Positions 42,181-52,305 of a stretch of DNA of 64,000 nucleotides are shown in pieces; positions within the stretch are counted from its first letter, which is position 1; each line of letters starts with the position of its first letter. Origin of the DNA: Paenibacillus ferrarius (GTDB lineage Bacteria > Bacillota > Bacilli > Paenibacillales > NBRC-103111); assembly GCF_002027705.1 (NCBI RefSeq), contig NZ_MBTG01000004.1:124001-188000 (forward strand), written 5' to 3'. A model generated the notes under the pieces. It saw only the letters and a program-made list of their open reading frames with translations, had not been told where the DNA came from and ran no database searches. The translations under genes were made by a program, and so were the position numbers.

Positions 42181-42838
42181 GGCTGAACTCCGTCTCCACC
42201 CATGCGACAATGTCATCAAGCCCTGTGCCGCCCATCAGGTTGGAGAAAATATACGGACGATCGCCGCGCATCTTCTTCGTGTCTGAATCCATCACTTCCA
42301 GGCTTGCGCCAACGTAAGGCGCGAGATCGATTTTGTTAATGATCAGCATATCGGAACGCATAATGCCAGGGCCGCCTTTGCGCGGAATCTTCTCGCCTTG
42401 CGCCACATCGATAATATAGATGAAGCGATCGACCAATTCCGGACTGAACGCCGCAGCCAGATTATCCCCGCCGCTTTCAATGAATATGATATCGAGGTTG
42501 TCGAAACGCTGCTCCAATTCTTCAATCGCTTCGAAGTTCATCGAAGCGTCCTCCCGAATCGCTGTATGCGGACAGCCGCCTGTCTCTACCCCAATGATCC
42601 GTTCCTCTGGCAGCGCCTCAGAGCTAATCAAAATACGCGCATCTTCCTTCGTATAGATATCATTCGTAATGACCGCAATGCTGTAGCGATCATTCAATTT
42701 GCGGGCTAATCGCTCCACGAGTGCTGTTTTGCCGGAACCTACGGGACCGCCAATCCCGATACGCATCGGACGGCTCCGATCCACAGCAGGCTTTTCCCAC
42801 GGATGATGATGATGACCTTGACCTTGACACATAGCCAT
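42173..42838 (-). CDS. ureG: Urease accessory GTPase UreG
   Basis: 221-aa SIMIBI GTPase that delivers nickel. P-loop GGPVGSGKT at residues 30-38, metal motif CPH ([14 protein letters not shown]) near 88-90, and NKID. The N-terminus carries an extra [11 protein letters not shown] stretch (residues 7-16), a possible nickel store that may compensate for the missing UreE. It is located between ureF and ureD. Confidence 0.95.
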   Translation of the reverse strand: MAMCQGQGHHHHPWEKPAVDRSRPMRIGIGGPVGSGKTALVERLARKLNDRYSIAVITNDIYTKEDARILISSEALPEERIIGVETGGCPHTAIREDASMNFEAIEELEQRFDNLDIIFIESGGDNLAAAFSPELVDRFIYIIDVAQGEKIPRKGGPGIMRSDMLIINKIDLAPYVGASLEVMDSDTKKMRGDRPYIFSNLMGGTGLDDIVAWVETEFSHA

Positions 42839-42868
42839 TCCTCCTCAAATTGGATTAGGGCGTCAGCC

Positions 42869-43591
42869 CTAAGACATAAACAATCGCGAATATAGCGTTT
42901 CATGCTGCATCATAGCCAAATCAGCAGCTGGTGAGTTCGTATACGCATCCAAGGGGTCTAAATGAGCCACACGCCGCCATTCCCGCTCCGTCAGCGGAAC
43001 CAGCTTGGCAAGCAGAATCTGCCCTTGCGTCTGCCCCATGGACATGAGTCTCAGCGCGCTGTTGATGCAGGTCATGATGCAGCTGTATAAATATCCTTCC
43101 ACGGCTTGATCCAGCGGCACCCTAAGCTGATAACTGACCCATCCATGAATCATGGGATGGTTGGAACTGCATCGCCCCGCTTTCACAGCCTCATCGAGCG
43201 ACTGCCAAGACAGATCGGGATACATGGACTTGGCTAGCTGAAGCAGCCTGCGTCCCATTTTCTGAACACCGATTCTTGCTTCGCTTGACGCCCGCTGCAC
43301 ATGCAGCATGTGGTCGATCTCCCAGAGCTGCTCCCATGTCTCGCTCGGCATGTGTTGATACACGGCTTTGATCACCATCGCATCAGAGGAAGCCCAGCTG
43401 TTCGCAAGCATCGTGCCGATGTAGGCTTCAAGCTCATCCACCGTTTGCAATCGACCTTGCTGAACTAACGTTTCCAAACCAAAGGAATGAGAGAAGCCGC
43501 CAATCGGCAGAGCGGAGTCAAGCAGCTGTTGATAAGCGAGCCAGTGGAACTTTGGGGCCGTTTGCTGTGAAGTCAATCCAGCTGCCGTCAT
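42869..43591 (-). CDS. ureF: Urease accessory protein UreF
   Basis: 240 aa, all-alpha partner of UreD that activates the UreG GTPase. LDSALPIGGFSHSFGLETLVQ is the family signature. It is located 36 bases downstream of ureC, leaving no room for ureE. Confidence 0.93.
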   Translation of the reverse strand: MTAAGLTSQQTAPKFHWLAYQQLLDSALPIGGFSHSFGLETLVQQGRLQTVDELEAYIGTMLANSWASSDAMVIKAVYQHMPSETWEQLWEIDHMLHVQRASSEARIGVQKMGRRLLQLAKSMYPDLSWQSLDEAVKAGRCSSNHPMIHGWVSYQLRVPLDQAVEGYLYSCIMTCINSALRLMSMGQTQGQILLAKLVPLTEREWRRVAHLDPLDAYTNSPAADLAMMQHETLYSRLFMS

Positions 43592-43627
43592 TTGTACTCA
43601 CCTCAATCTGGAACTTCCTGTGTTTTT

Positions 43628-45343
43628 TTAAAATAAAAAATACAACTGTGCCATCGGCAGCTTTGTCGCCGGCTCGCATGTGATTGCTTCGCCATCAACC
43701 TTCACTTCATAAGTTTCGGGATTCACCTCAATCGAAGGTGTCCCATCATTGTGAATCATATCTTTCTTCGAAATATCGCGGCAGCCCTTCACAGGCTCAA
43801 TGCGTTTGCGCAGCCCCAACTTCTCTGCAATACCGCGGTCATAGGCCGTTTGAGAGACGAAGGTAATGGAGCTTTGCGTTAAGGCTTTGCCAAATGCAGC
43901 GAACATCGGCCGGCCGAATACCGGCTGAGGCGTCGGAATCGAAGCATTCGGGTCTCCCATTTGCGCATAGGCGATACTGCCGCCCTTGAGAACCAAATCT
44001 GGCTTCACCCCGAAGAACATTGGACTCCAAATGACCAAATCGGCAAATTTGCCAGGCTCAATCGAACCGACAAGATGCGAGACCCCATGTGTAATCGCGG
44101 GGTTAATCGTATATTTGGCAATGTACCGTTTGATCCGAAAATTATCGCCTTCCTCCGTGTCAGGAGACAACGGTCCACGCTGTTTCTTCATCTTATCGGC
44201 TGTTTGCCAAGTGCGGATAATGACCTCGCCCACCCGCCCCATCGCCTGCGAATCTGAGCTTAGCATGCTGAACACGCCTAAATCATGCAGGATATCCTCC
44301 GCCGCAATCGTCTCAGGGCGAATTCGCGAATCCGCGAAAGCAACATCCTCGGGAATACGGCTATCCAGATGATGGCACACCATCAGCATATCGAGATGCT
44401 CTTCTATGGTATTGATCGTATATGGCCTCGTCGGGTTCGTGGAAGATGGCAAAATGTTAAGCTCGGCTGCTGCGCGGATAATATCGGGCGCATGCCCGCC
44501 GCCCGCTCCCTCCGTATGATACGTGTGAATCGTCCGGCCTTTGATAGCCGCCAGCGTATCCTCCAGAAATCCCGCTTCATTTAATGTATCGGTATGAATA
44601 GCTACCTGAACGTCGTATTGATCTGCTGCTTCCAGGCACGTATCAATCGCGGCAGGTGTTGTTCCCCAATCTTCATGAAGCTTCAGGCCAATCGCTCCGG
44701 CTTCAATCTGCTCGACTAAAGGCGCGAGGAACGAGGCGTTTCCTTTGCCCGTAAAACCCAAATTCATCGGGAACGCTTCCGCAGCCTCGAGCATGCGCTG
44801 CATATGCCAAGCTCCTGGTGTGCACGTTGTTGCATTGGTGCCCGTGGCTGGCCCTGTGCCTCCGCCAATCATCGTCGTCACACCGGAAGACAGCGCCGTC
44901 TCAATTTGCTGTGGACAGATGAAATGGATATGGGCATCGATCCCGCCCGCTGTCACGATTTTACCTTCACCCGCAATGACTTCCGTGCTGGCACCTACGA
45001 TCATCGAGGGATGTACGCCATCCATAATGTCCGGGTTCCCCGCTTTGCCGATGCCAACAATGTGACCGTCCCGGATGCCGATATCCCCTTTGACAATGCC
45101 CCAATGGTCGATGACAACGGCATTCGTGATCAAAGTATCAAGAACGCCTTGATCGCGTGTGGCGCCGCTGGATTGCCCCATGCCATCGCGAATGACTTTG
45201 CCTCCGCCAAATTTGCATTCATCGCCGTATACCGTGTAATCATGTTCGATTTGTGCCCACAATTCCGTATCTGCCAGTCGAATGGCATCACCGGTTGTTG
45301 GACCAAACATTGAAGCATAGCTCCTACGATCTATTCGATTCAC
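43628..45343 (-). CDS. ureC: Urease alpha subunit UreC
   Basis: 571-aa catalytic subunit hydrolysing urea to ammonia and carbamate. Ni ligands HIHF near 137, carbamylated Lys in GLKLHEDWG near 220, His in AIHTDT and [14 protein letters not shown], and the flap Cys in [22 protein letters not shown]. The start is GTG 45343 behind GGAGGG, overlapping ureB by 20 bases; the longer in-frame N-terminus is spurious. Complete. Confidence 0.95.
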   Translation of the reverse strand: MNRIDRRSYASMFGPTTGDAIRLADTELWAQIEHDYTVYGDECKFGGGKVIRDGMGQSSGATRDQGVLDTLITNAVVIDHWGIVKGDIGIRDGHIVGIGKAGNPDIMDGVHPSMIVGASTEVIAGEGKIVTAGGIDAHIHFICPQQIETALSSGVTTMIGGGTGPATGTNATTCTPGAWHMQRMLEAAEAFPMNLGFTGKGNASFLAPLVEQIEAGAIGLKLHEDWGTTPAAIDTCLEAADQYDVQVAIHTDTLNEAGFLEDTLAAIKGRTIHTYHTEGAGGGHAPDIIRAAAELNILPSSTNPTRPYTINTIEEHLDMLMVCHHLDSRIPEDVAFADSRIRPETIAAEDILHDLGVFSMLSSDSQAMGRVGEVIIRTWQTADKMKKQRGPLSPDTEEGDNFRIKRYIAKYTINPAITHGVSHLVGSIEPGKFADLVIWSPMFFGVKPDLVLKGGSIAYAQMGDPNASIPTPQPVFGRPMFAAFGKALTQSSITFVSQTAYDRGIAEKLGLRKRIEPVKGCRDISKKDMIHNDGTPSIEVNPETYEVKVDGEAITCEPATKLPMAQLYFLF

Positions 45344-45707
45344 CGGGATTTCCCTCCCATGTTTGCAATCTTTCTTTGACCTCATCTGACATTTGCCCTT
45401 TGACGACCAGACCCCTGCTCAAATTATTCAGACCATAGGAAACTTTGGCACCGCCCAGCTCAACTAGCTGAACAGGCTTCTGTTCCCCAGGCTCGAAGCG
45501 AACCGCTGTCCCTGCCGGAATGTCCAAACGCATCCCAAAAGCAAGTTCTCTCGAGAAATCCAATGCCCGATTAACTTCAAAAAAGTGAAAGTGCGAGCCG
45601 ACCTGAATGGGACGATCTCCTGTATTCGTAACGATCAAGCTGACCGTTTGTCTTCCAACATTCATTTCAATATAGCCCTTGCCAGTTCGGTATTCTCCCG
45701 GAACCAT
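45324..45707 (-). CDS. ureB: Urease beta subunit UreB
   Basis: 127-aa structural subunit, from MVPGEY, with [26 protein letters not shown] typical. The start at 45707 follows AAAGGGGCGACACC. A ~20-aa tail overlaps ureC. Confidence 0.93.
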   Translation of the reverse strand: MVPGEYRTGKGYIEMNVGRQTVSLIVTNTGDRPIQVGSHFHFFEVNRALDFSRELAFGMRLDIPAGTAVRFEPGEQKPVQLVELGGAKVSYGLNNLSRGLVVKGQMSDEVKERLQTWEGNPGESNRS

Positions 45708-45733
45708 GGTGTCGCCCCTTTCCTTTGATCATT

Positions 45734-46036
45734 TTAGGTAATTGGTTCGTGAACGGTCACTAACTTCGTACCATCAGGAAATGTCGCTTCGACTTGAACC
45801 TCATGAATCATTTGCGGAACGCCTTCCATCACTTGCTCCGCGCTCAAAATGGTCGTGCCGAATGCCATCAGTTCTGCAACGGTCAAGCCGTCCCGGGCCC
45901 CTTCCATAATTTCAGAGGTGAGCAGCGCTATGCTTTCTGGATAATTCAATTTCAAACCTCTCCCAAGTCTTCGACGCGCTAGATCGGCGGCCACTGTAAT
46001 GAGCAATTTTTCTTTCTCTCTCTCCGTTAAATGCAC
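45734..46036 (-). CDS. ureA: Urease gamma subunit UreA
   Basis: 100-aa structural subunit ([23 protein letters not shown]...[11 protein letters not shown]), normal length. First gene of ureABCFGD, transcribed from the TnrA-type promoter region upstream. Confidence 0.95.
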   Translation of the reverse strand: MHLTEREKEKLLITVAADLARRRLGRGLKLNYPESIALLTSEIMEGARDGLTVAELMAFGTTILSAEQVMEGVPQMIHEVQVEATFPDGTKLVTVHEPIT

Positions 46037-46081
46037 ATCTTCACCTCTTCAAAAACCGAATAATGGGAATCCTTTACACTT

Positions 46082-46110
46082 ATTATATTCGTGTATTTAA
46101 CGATTGTAAA
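46082..46110 (-). promoter_or_regulatory. urease operon promoter
   Basis: Minus strand TTTACA (46110-46105), 17-bp spacer, TATAAT (46087-46082). Transcription would start near 46075. Confidence 0.75.
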
Positions 46111-46117
46111 TCTTATA

Positions 46118-46134
46118 TGTCATATATAGTTACA
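46118..46134. promoter_or_regulatory. TnrA/GlnR box of the urease operon
   Basis: TGTCA-TATATAG-TTACA is an exact match to TGTNA-N7-TNACA. Its centre is about 51 bases upstream of the predicted urease start, the position used by TnrA for activation in Bacillus. Confidence 0.8.
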
Positions 46135-46232
46135 TTAAAACTGAATTTTTCGAAGGAATATTTCGTATTTATGTGATTTCCCCAAAGAATTAATCGCATT
46201 TTGTGCATCCAGCACAAATAACCTTTCTTTTG

Positions 46233-46249
46233 TGTCATGTATATTGACA
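46233..46249. promoter_or_regulatory. TnrA/GlnR box of the urt operon
   Basis: TGTCA-TGTATAT-TGACA is an exact match to TGTNA-N7-TNACA. It overlaps TTGACA (46244-46249), which with TATCAT (46268-46273, 18-bp spacer) could be the urt promoter; a TGTAAT at 46280-46285 would instead place the box near -51. Confidence 0.8.
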
Positions 46250-46317
46250 CTAACCTGTTTCCCAATTTATCATAAGCGTTGTAATCCAAATCTTGTAAGC
46301 AAGGGAGTGGGCAGAGA

Positions 46318-47583
46318 ATGAGAGAGATAAGAAACAAAGGTAAACTCACAGTCGCTTTGAGCATGGCTCTAATGATGGTCATGGCCGGCTGTGCCAAATC
46401 GGTTCCAACCTCAACTACACCTAAGTCATCTACAGCTGCGGAGGTTAAGGCGGAGACGAAGGATGAAACCGTACCTGTTGGTATTCTTCACTCTCTAACA
46501 GGAACGATGTCCATCAGCGAAGTATCTGTCAGAGATGCGGAACTTATGGCAATTGACGAAATTAATGCAGCCGGGGGACTCTTGGGCAAAAAAATCAAAC
46601 CCGTTATTGAAGACGGGGCATCCGATTGGCCGACTTTTGCAGAGAAAACTAAGAAGTTACTGCAAAAGGACAGCGTTGTAACGATCTTTGGATGCTGGAC
46701 ATCTGCCAGCCGCAAAGCGGTGCTTCCAGTCGTCGAGCAGAATAAGGGATTACTGTGGTATCCCGTACAATATGAAGGCGTGGAATCATCACCGAACATT
46801 TTCTACATCGGCGCTACAACGAACCAGCAAATTATCCCCGCTGTCACTTGGCTCCTGCAAAACAAAGGCAAGAAATTCTACCTCCTGGGTTCCGACTACG
46901 TATTCCCAAGAACAGCCAACAAGATTATTAAAGAGCAGTTGAAGGCTGAAGGCGGTACGCTGATTGCAGAAGAATATACCCCGCTTGGACACACCGATTA
47001 CAACACAATTATCAGCAAGATTAAAAAAGACAAACCGGACGTTATTTTCAATACGTTGAACGGTGACAGCAACGTAGCCTTTTTCAAACAATTAAAGGAT
47101 GCCGGCATTACAGCCAAAGACTTGACGACGATGTCCGTAAGTATCGCTGAAGAAGAAGTTCGCGGGATTGGCGCATCTGTTCTCGATGGTCACTACACGG
47201 CTTGGAACTATTACCAAACAACGGATATACCAGAAAACAAAAAATTCGTTGAAGCCTACAAAGCCAAATATGGCAAAGACCGTGTAACGGATGACCCGAT
47301 TGAAGCTGGTTACACAGCTGTATATTTATGGGCTGCCGCAGTGAAGAAAGCTGGTTCCTTTGATGTAGAGAAAGTAAAAGCTGCAGCCAAAGGCATCGAA
47401 TGGAACTCACCGGAAGGCAAAGTTACGATTGACGGCGAGAACCAGCATATTTACAAAACAGCTCGTATCGGCCAAATCCAGGCGGATGGGCAAATCAAAG
47501 AAATATGGAATTCCGGTCAAGCGCTCAAGCCGGATCCCTTCCTTAAAACCTACCCTTGGGGCTCAGAAGTAACGAAGAAATAA
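46318..47583 (+). CDS. urtA: Urea ABC transporter substrate-binding lipoprotein UrtA
   Basis: 421 aa. Lipobox MAGC with Cys25; the mature part is a type I periplasmic-binding fold of the branched-chain amino acid/amide family. [36 protein letters not shown] and the [31 protein letters not shown] segment mark urea-binding UrtA. It heads urtABCDE, next to the divergent urease operon, which supports urea as substrate. Confidence 0.93.
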   Translation: MREIRNKGKLTVALSMALMMVMAGCAKSVPTSTTPKSSTAAEVKAETKDETVPVGILHSLTGTMSISEVSVRDAELMAIDEINAAGGLLGKKIKPVIEDGASDWPTFAEKTKKLLQKDSVVTIFGCWTSASRKAVLPVVEQNKGLLWYPVQYEGVESSPNIFYIGATTNQQIIPAVTWLLQNKGKKFYLLGSDYVFPRTANKIIKEQLKAEGGTLIAEEYTPLGHTDYNTIISKIKKDKPDVIFNTLNGDSNVAFFKQLKDAGITAKDLTTMSVSIAEEEVRGIGASVLDGHYTAWNYYQTTDIPENKKFVEAYKAKYGKDRVTDDPIEAGYTAVYLWAAAVKKAGSFDVEKVKAAAKGIEWNSPEGKVTIDGENQHIYKTARIGQIQADGQIKEIWNSGQALKPDPFLKTYPWGSEVTKK

Positions 47584-47677
47584 GAGGGACTTATGAGGAT
47601 CGTTATTGGAGCCAGGATTGCCTAACGGCAGTCCTGGATTTCATCATTTACTCAGGCTTTACCGGGGGAGGATTGTT

Positions 47678-48583
47678 ATGAGTCTACTGCTGCTTCAACT
47701 GTTTAACGGCTTAAGTTTAAGCTCCATTCTACTCCTGATCGCTATTGGCCTTGCCATTACATTCGGCCTCATGAACGTCATGAACATGGCTCACGGTGAA
47801 TTCATTATGATTGGCGCCTATATGGCGTATCTGGTTCAACAATGGTTTCAGAAAATGCTTCCAGCGTCCGCTTTCGGCTGGTATTTCATTGTTTCACTGG
47901 GTGTAGCCTTCGTTGTTGCCTTCGTCGTAGGCTGGCTGCTTGAGCTTTGCTTGATTCGCTTCATGTATGGAAGGCCGCTGGATAGCCTGCTGGCGACTTG
48001 GGGAGTCAGCCTCGCCTTGCAGCAGCTGGCAAGGACGATCTTCGGCGCCCCGAATGTTGCCGTGAAGGCGCCGGAATGGCTGGAAGGCGGCTGGCATGTG
48101 ACAGCCGACCTCATTCTGCCCTACAAGCGGCTCTTTATCATCGCCTTAGTGGCACTATGCATCCTTATGATTTATATGTACCTGTACCACTCCGCAGGCG
48201 GCAGACGGATGAGAGCCGTCATGCAGAATCGGGAAATGGCCGCTTGTCTGGGGATATCTACCCGCCGGGTAGATGCGCAATCCTTCGCCTTCGGCTCTGC
48301 TATGGCAGGAATTGCGGGGTGCGCCTTAACCCTGCTGGGACCTATTGGTCCAACCATCGGCACCTATTACATTGTTGATGCTTTCATGGTGGTGGTACTT
48401 GGCGGAATCGGCAAGTTGATCGGTACGGTTGCCGGAGCATTAGGAATCGGGGTGTTCAATACGGCTTTAGAATACACAACGAGTGCTACGCTCGGCAAAG
48501 TACTTGTCTTCACCCTGATCATCGCCTTCTTGCAGTGGAAACCGATGGGACTTGTGACGATCCGTTCAAGATCCTTAGATTAA
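47678..48583 (+). CDS. urtB: Urea ABC transporter permease UrtB
   Basis: 301-aa LivH-type permease with about eight helices. NVMNMAHGEFIMIGAYMAY is the family motif. The start is ATG 47678 behind GGGGGAGG; the longer in-frame reading overlaps the urtA leader. Confidence 0.92.
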   Translation: MSLLLLQLFNGLSLSSILLLIAIGLAITFGLMNVMNMAHGEFIMIGAYMAYLVQQWFQKMLPASAFGWYFIVSLGVAFVVAFVVGWLLELCLIRFMYGRPLDSLLATWGVSLALQQLARTIFGAPNVAVKAPEWLEGGWHVTADLILPYKRLFIIALVALCILMIYMYLYHSAGGRRMRAVMQNREMAACLGISTRRVDAQSFAFGSAMAGIAGCALTLLGPIGPTIGTYYIVDAFMVVVLGGIGKLIGTVAGALGIGVFNTALEYTTSATLGKVLVFTLIIAFLQWKPMGLVTIRSRSLD

Positions 48584-48603
48584 GAAAGGATGTGTCAACC
48601 TCC

Positions 48604-49680
48604 ATGCTCTTAGCCGGACAATCCAAAATCAAACTCACGGTATACACCGTTTTCTTGATCGTTATCGCCTTAGCCCCTCTCTTCTTATCGGAATTTCGCT
48701 TATCGCTTCTCGGCAAATTTCTCGCCTACGCCATTATCGCCATGGGCATTGATCTCATTTGGGGCTACACCGGCATCCTGAGCCTCGGGCATGGCGTGTA
48801 TTTCGGACTTGGCGCTTATTGCATGGCGATGCATTTGAAACTTGCCGCGACGCCTGACCAGCTGCCGGATTTCATGTCCTGGAGCGGTGTCGAAAGCCTC
48901 CCCTGGTTCTGGATTCCGTTTCACAATGCAGGCGCAGCCTTCTTGCTCGCCTTGATTGTGCCTATGATCGTTGCCTTCATTTTAGGCTATTTTACATTTC
49001 GCAATCGGATCAAAGGCGCCTTTTTCTCTATCCTTTCTCAAGCGCTTGTCATTATTGCGGTGACCTTGTTTGTTGGTCAGCAAGGCTATACAGGCGGCAC
49101 GAATGGGCTTACGAATTTCAACACTTTTCTTGGTTTAAATCTGCAAGCACAATCCACCAAATTGTTATTTTTCTATCTCACGCTTGCCGTTGTTGTCGCA
49201 GTGCTCATCCTTTGCAGTATGCTCGTGACCAGCCGGATGGGCAATATTCTCACCGCCATTCGCGATGGAGAAAATCGCGTCCGCTTCATCGGCTATAATC
49301 CCGTCGCCTTCAAAGTATTCATTTACTGTGTGTCCGCTGGCTTAGCAGGGCTTGCCGGCGTGTTCTTCGTCCTTCAGGAAGGCATCATTTCACCCGCGCA
49401 AATGGGCATTGTCCCTTCCATCGAGATGGTCCTGTGGGTGGCAATCGGCGGCCGGTCAACCATTGGCGGCGCTGTTCTAGGAGCCTTGGTTACGAATGCC
49501 GCCAAAACAACCTTCAGCGAAGCCTATCCTGCTTGGTGGCCGATTATGCTCGGAGCCATGTTCATTATCGTTGTCCTTCTTTTACCCAAAGGCATCGTTG
49601 GCACGATTACCCACTACACCTCCAATTGGAAAAAACCCGTGCTTCCCAAGTCGATATCTTCCTCGCAAGAAGCAAGCTGA
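48604..49680 (+). CDS. urtC: Urea ABC transporter permease UrtC
   Basis: 358-aa LivM-type permease. GIDLIWGYTGILSLGHGVYFGLGAY and FIGYNPVAFKVFIYCVSAGLAGLAGVFFV are typical. The start is taken as ATG 48604, 13 bases after AAAGGA; an in-frame GTG lies just upstream but too close to it. Follows urtB by 20 bases. Confidence 0.9.
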   Translation: MLLAGQSKIKLTVYTVFLIVIALAPLFLSEFRLSLLGKFLAYAIIAMGIDLIWGYTGILSLGHGVYFGLGAYCMAMHLKLAATPDQLPDFMSWSGVESLPWFWIPFHNAGAAFLLALIVPMIVAFILGYFTFRNRIKGAFFSILSQALVIIAVTLFVGQQGYTGGTNGLTNFNTFLGLNLQAQSTKLLFFYLTLAVVVAVLILCSMLVTSRMGNILTAIRDGENRVRFIGYNPVAFKVFIYCVSAGLAGLAGVFFVLQEGIISPAQMGIVPSIEMVLWVAIGGRSTIGGAVLGALVTNAAKTTFSEAYPAWWPIMLGAMFIIVVLLLPKGIVGTITHYTSNWKKPVLPKSISSSQEAS

Positions 49681-49727
49681 CTATACATGATCCAGATTTT
49701 ATGAACAAAGAAGGAGGAGTTTTCCCA

Positions 49728-50519
49728 ATGCTAGGACAAATAGCGAAGCAAGAACCTGTGGCAGGCGAGAACATCCTGAGCGTGAAAGGACTTGAGGTGA
49801 ACTTTGTTGGATTCAAAGCCTTGCGAAATCTGGACTTTTCCTTGCAATATGGAGAGCTTCGATTCCTCATCGGGCCGAATGGGGCAGGTAAAACAACGCT
49901 CCTGGATGTCATTTGCGGGAAAGTGAAACCTTCACAAGGTCATGTGCATTTCAAAAATTCCATTGATCTCACGAAGCATCAAGAGCACCAAATTGCCCAG
50001 CTTGGTATCGGCCGCAAGTTTCAAGCACCTTCTGTTTTCTCGACATTAACCGTATTTGAGAATTTGGCTTTGTCCATGAAGCAGAAGCGAGGTCTCCTTA
50101 GCGCACTAGTGGCCAAAACAACAAGTGAACAGCGGGATCGCCTGCATTATAGGCTGGAGATGATCGGACTGCAGAACAAGAGCAATGAGCGAGCAGGCTC
50201 CTTATCTCATGGCGAGAAGCAATGGCTCGAAATCGGGATGCTGCTCATGCAAGAGCCCGATCTGCTGCTGCTTGACGAACCGGCTGCCGGCATGACGGAC
50301 AGCGAAACGGAGAAAACAGGTGAGCTGCTGCACGAAATAGCGGCTAACCAGACGATCATTGTCGTCGAACACGACATGGCATTTGTTCGTCAATTTGCAA
50401 AAACCGTTACCGTTCTTCATGAAGGCACCGTTCTCCGTGAAGGTACGATGCAAGAAATCCAGAATGATGACAAGGTTGCTGAAGTGTATCTAGGAAGGAG
50501 AGTGGAGCGCGGTGCTTAA
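49728..50519 (+). CDS. urtD: Urea ABC transporter ATPase UrtD
   Basis: 263 aa. Walker A GPNGAGKTT, signature LSHGEKQWLEIGM (H in place of G at the third position, as usual in UrtD), Walker B LLLLDEPAAGM, switch His in VEHD. The start is ATG 49728 behind GGAGGAG. Its last bases overlap the urtE start. Confidence 0.93.
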   Translation: MLGQIAKQEPVAGENILSVKGLEVNFVGFKALRNLDFSLQYGELRFLIGPNGAGKTTLLDVICGKVKPSQGHVHFKNSIDLTKHQEHQIAQLGIGRKFQAPSVFSTLTVFENLALSMKQKRGLLSALVAKTTSEQRDRLHYRLEMIGLQNKSNERAGSLSHGEKQWLEIGMLLMQEPDLLLLDEPAAGMTDSETEKTGELLHEIAANQTIIVVEHDMAFVRQFAKTVTVLHEGTVLREGTMQEIQNDDKVAEVYLGRRVERGA

Positions 50520-51207
50520 CCTTCAGAAGATTGAAGCCGGCTACGGCGAAAGCATGGTCATTCGCAACGTCAACCTTCAGGTCAAGCCAGGACAAATCGT
50601 TTGCCTTATGGGACGTAATGGGGTTGGCAAATCCACCTTGATGAAAAGCATCATGGGCGTCGTCAAACCAAAGTCCGGCTCCATTTCTTACCATGACCGA
50701 GACATTAGCTCCTTCCCGCCCGATCGACGTGCCAAATCGGGTATCGGCTACGTGCCGCAAGGCCGCGAAATCTTCCCTCAGCTTAGTGTGGAAGAAAACC
50801 TGCTGCTAGGTCTAGAAGCCGCCGCAGATGGGCGGAAGAAGCTGCCTGACTCCCTCTTCGACACCTTCCCTGTGCTTCGTCAAATGCTTCATCGCAAAGG
50901 AGGCGACCTCAGCGGCGGTCAGCAGCAGCAGTTGGCCATCGCTCGCGCCTTGGCATCCGGCCCCAAGCTCCTCCTTCTAGACGAGCCCATGGAGGGGATA
51001 CAGCCATCCATCGTGATGGAAATTGAAGCCATCATCGAAGCCATCAAGCGTAATCGGGAAATCGCTGTCTTACTGGTTGAACAAAGCTTGGAATTCGCTA
51101 CCCGCATAGCGGATTACTATTATGTGTTGGATCGAGGCACCATAGCCGCTGAGGGTGGAGCCGAGCATTTGAGCGAAGAACAAGTTCGTAAGCATTTAAC
51201 CGTATGA
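50512..51207 (+). CDS. urtE: Urea ABC transporter ATPase UrtE
   Basis: 231 aa LivF-type ATPase: Walker A GRNGVGKST, signature LSGGQQQQLAIARAL, Walker B LLLLDEPMEGI. Starts at GTG 50512 overlapping urtD, showing coupling. Followed by a strong terminator, so the operon ends here. Confidence 0.93.
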   Translation: MLNLQKIEAGYGESMVIRNVNLQVKPGQIVCLMGRNGVGKSTLMKSIMGVVKPKSGSISYHDRDISSFPPDRRAKSGIGYVPQGREIFPQLSVEENLLLGLEAAADGRKKLPDSLFDTFPVLRQMLHRKGGDLSGGQQQQLAIARALASGPKLLLLDEPMEGIQPSIVMEIEAIIEAIKRNREIAVLLVEQSLEFATRIADYYYVLDRGTIAAEGGAEHLSEEQVRKHLTV

Positions 51208-51236
51208 TTTGGCAAGCTTTAACTCACGCTATCAGA

Positions 51237-51297
51237 AGAAACTGGCATACTTGACCTAATCTTGTAGGTATCAAGTACCATCCAGTTTCTTTTTTTC
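51237..51297 (+). terminator. terminator of urtABCDE
   Basis: GAAACTGG (51238-51245) pairs with CCAGTTTC (51282-51289); inner ACTTGA/TCAAGT also pair. Eight T follow. Confidence 0.85.
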
Positions 51298-51430
51298 TAT
51301 GAATTGACCTATTTATTAACATAAAACTGGACGTCACAAAATGGATAATGATAACATGACAATATAAAACAATTATTGCGTCCGGCATATCGAGGACCAA
51401 GCCTTTTGAAGGAAAAGGAGGGGAACGTGT

Positions 51431-52120
51431 ATGTCTAAAGTTTTGATCATTGAAGATGATTTAAGCATTGGTGAAATGATGTCCATTTATTTGTACGAAG
51501 AAGGCTATCAAGTCATGCGGGCAGAAACTGGCCGCCAAGGGGAAACCCTATTCCGAGACTTCGAACCCGATATCATCGTGTTAGACATTATGCTGCCTGA
51601 TGTAGATGGCATCCAGCTATGTACCCACTTTCGAACGGTTTCTATGATTCCAATCCTTATGGTCTCTGCCAAAAGCGAGGTTTCAGACCGTGTTAAAGGC
51701 CTGCAAACAGGTGCTGATGATTATTTGTGCAAACCCTTCTCGATGAGAGAGCTTGCTGCCCGCATTCAAGCGCTGCTCCGTCGTTCGCATGTCTTCATCC
51801 CCCCAACAGCGGAAGCGGATGAAGCACCCGGCCAAATCGTCCATTTAGATTTCGAGAAACGTTGTTTATTCGTTCATAACAAGATGATAGAAACCACCTT
51901 CTCTGAATTCGAAATTATGAAACTTCTCTGGCAAAATCAAGGTCGCGTGTACAGCCGCGAAGAGCTGCTGAACCGTGTTCGCGGGTTCGATTCCTACGTA
52001 ACTGAGCGTGCCATTGATGTTCACATCGCCAACCTTCGCAAGAAAATAGAAACCGATCCCAAAGAGCCGAAATACATCAAAACGGTCTGGGGCGTTGGTT
52101 ATAAGTTTTTATTCTCTTAA
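51431..52120 (+). CDS. OmpR-family response regulator (orphan)
   Basis: 229 aa. Receiver domain with phospho-acceptor Asp52 (IIVLDIMLPD), acidic pair EDD 8-10 and Lys in KPFS; winged-helix DNA-binding domain ending in VWGVGYKFLFS. No histidine kinase gene is adjacent: the next gene is gerQ. It follows the urt terminator by 130 bases with its own AAAGGAGGGG site. Signal unknown. Confidence 0.88.
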   Translation: MSKVLIIEDDLSIGEMMSIYLYEEGYQVMRAETGRQGETLFRDFEPDIIVLDIMLPDVDGIQLCTHFRTVSMIPILMVSAKSEVSDRVKGLQTGADDYLCKPFSMRELAARIQALLRRSHVFIPPTAEADEAPGQIVHLDFEKRCLFVHNKMIETTFSEFEIMKLLWQNQGRVYSREELLNRVRGFDSYVTERAIDVHIANLRKKIETDPKEPKYIKTVWGVGYKFLFS

Positions 52121-52143
52121 GCCTCCTTGTGAGGCTTTTTGTT
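52119..52143 (+). terminator. terminator of the response regulator gene
   Basis: AAGCCTC and GAGGCTT pair around CTTGT, followed by T. Confidence 0.8.
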
Positions 52144-52305
52144 TTGCCCAAAAAAGTGAGCAAAAGCAGTCACCAAATAGGCGAATGCACAATATGATGA
52201 TTATGGAAATCGTTCCCGCACGGTTCTAGGAAAAGCACGGTCGTGCATATCTAAGAAGATCAGAAGAAAGCTTTCAAGACGAAAGCTCAAGGAGGATTTA
52301 TTTTT

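Noticed and set aside
46113..46397. 94-codon minus-strand frame between ureA and urtA
   Set aside because: It covers the divergent promoters and both TnrA/GlnR boxes and overlaps the urtA signal peptide.
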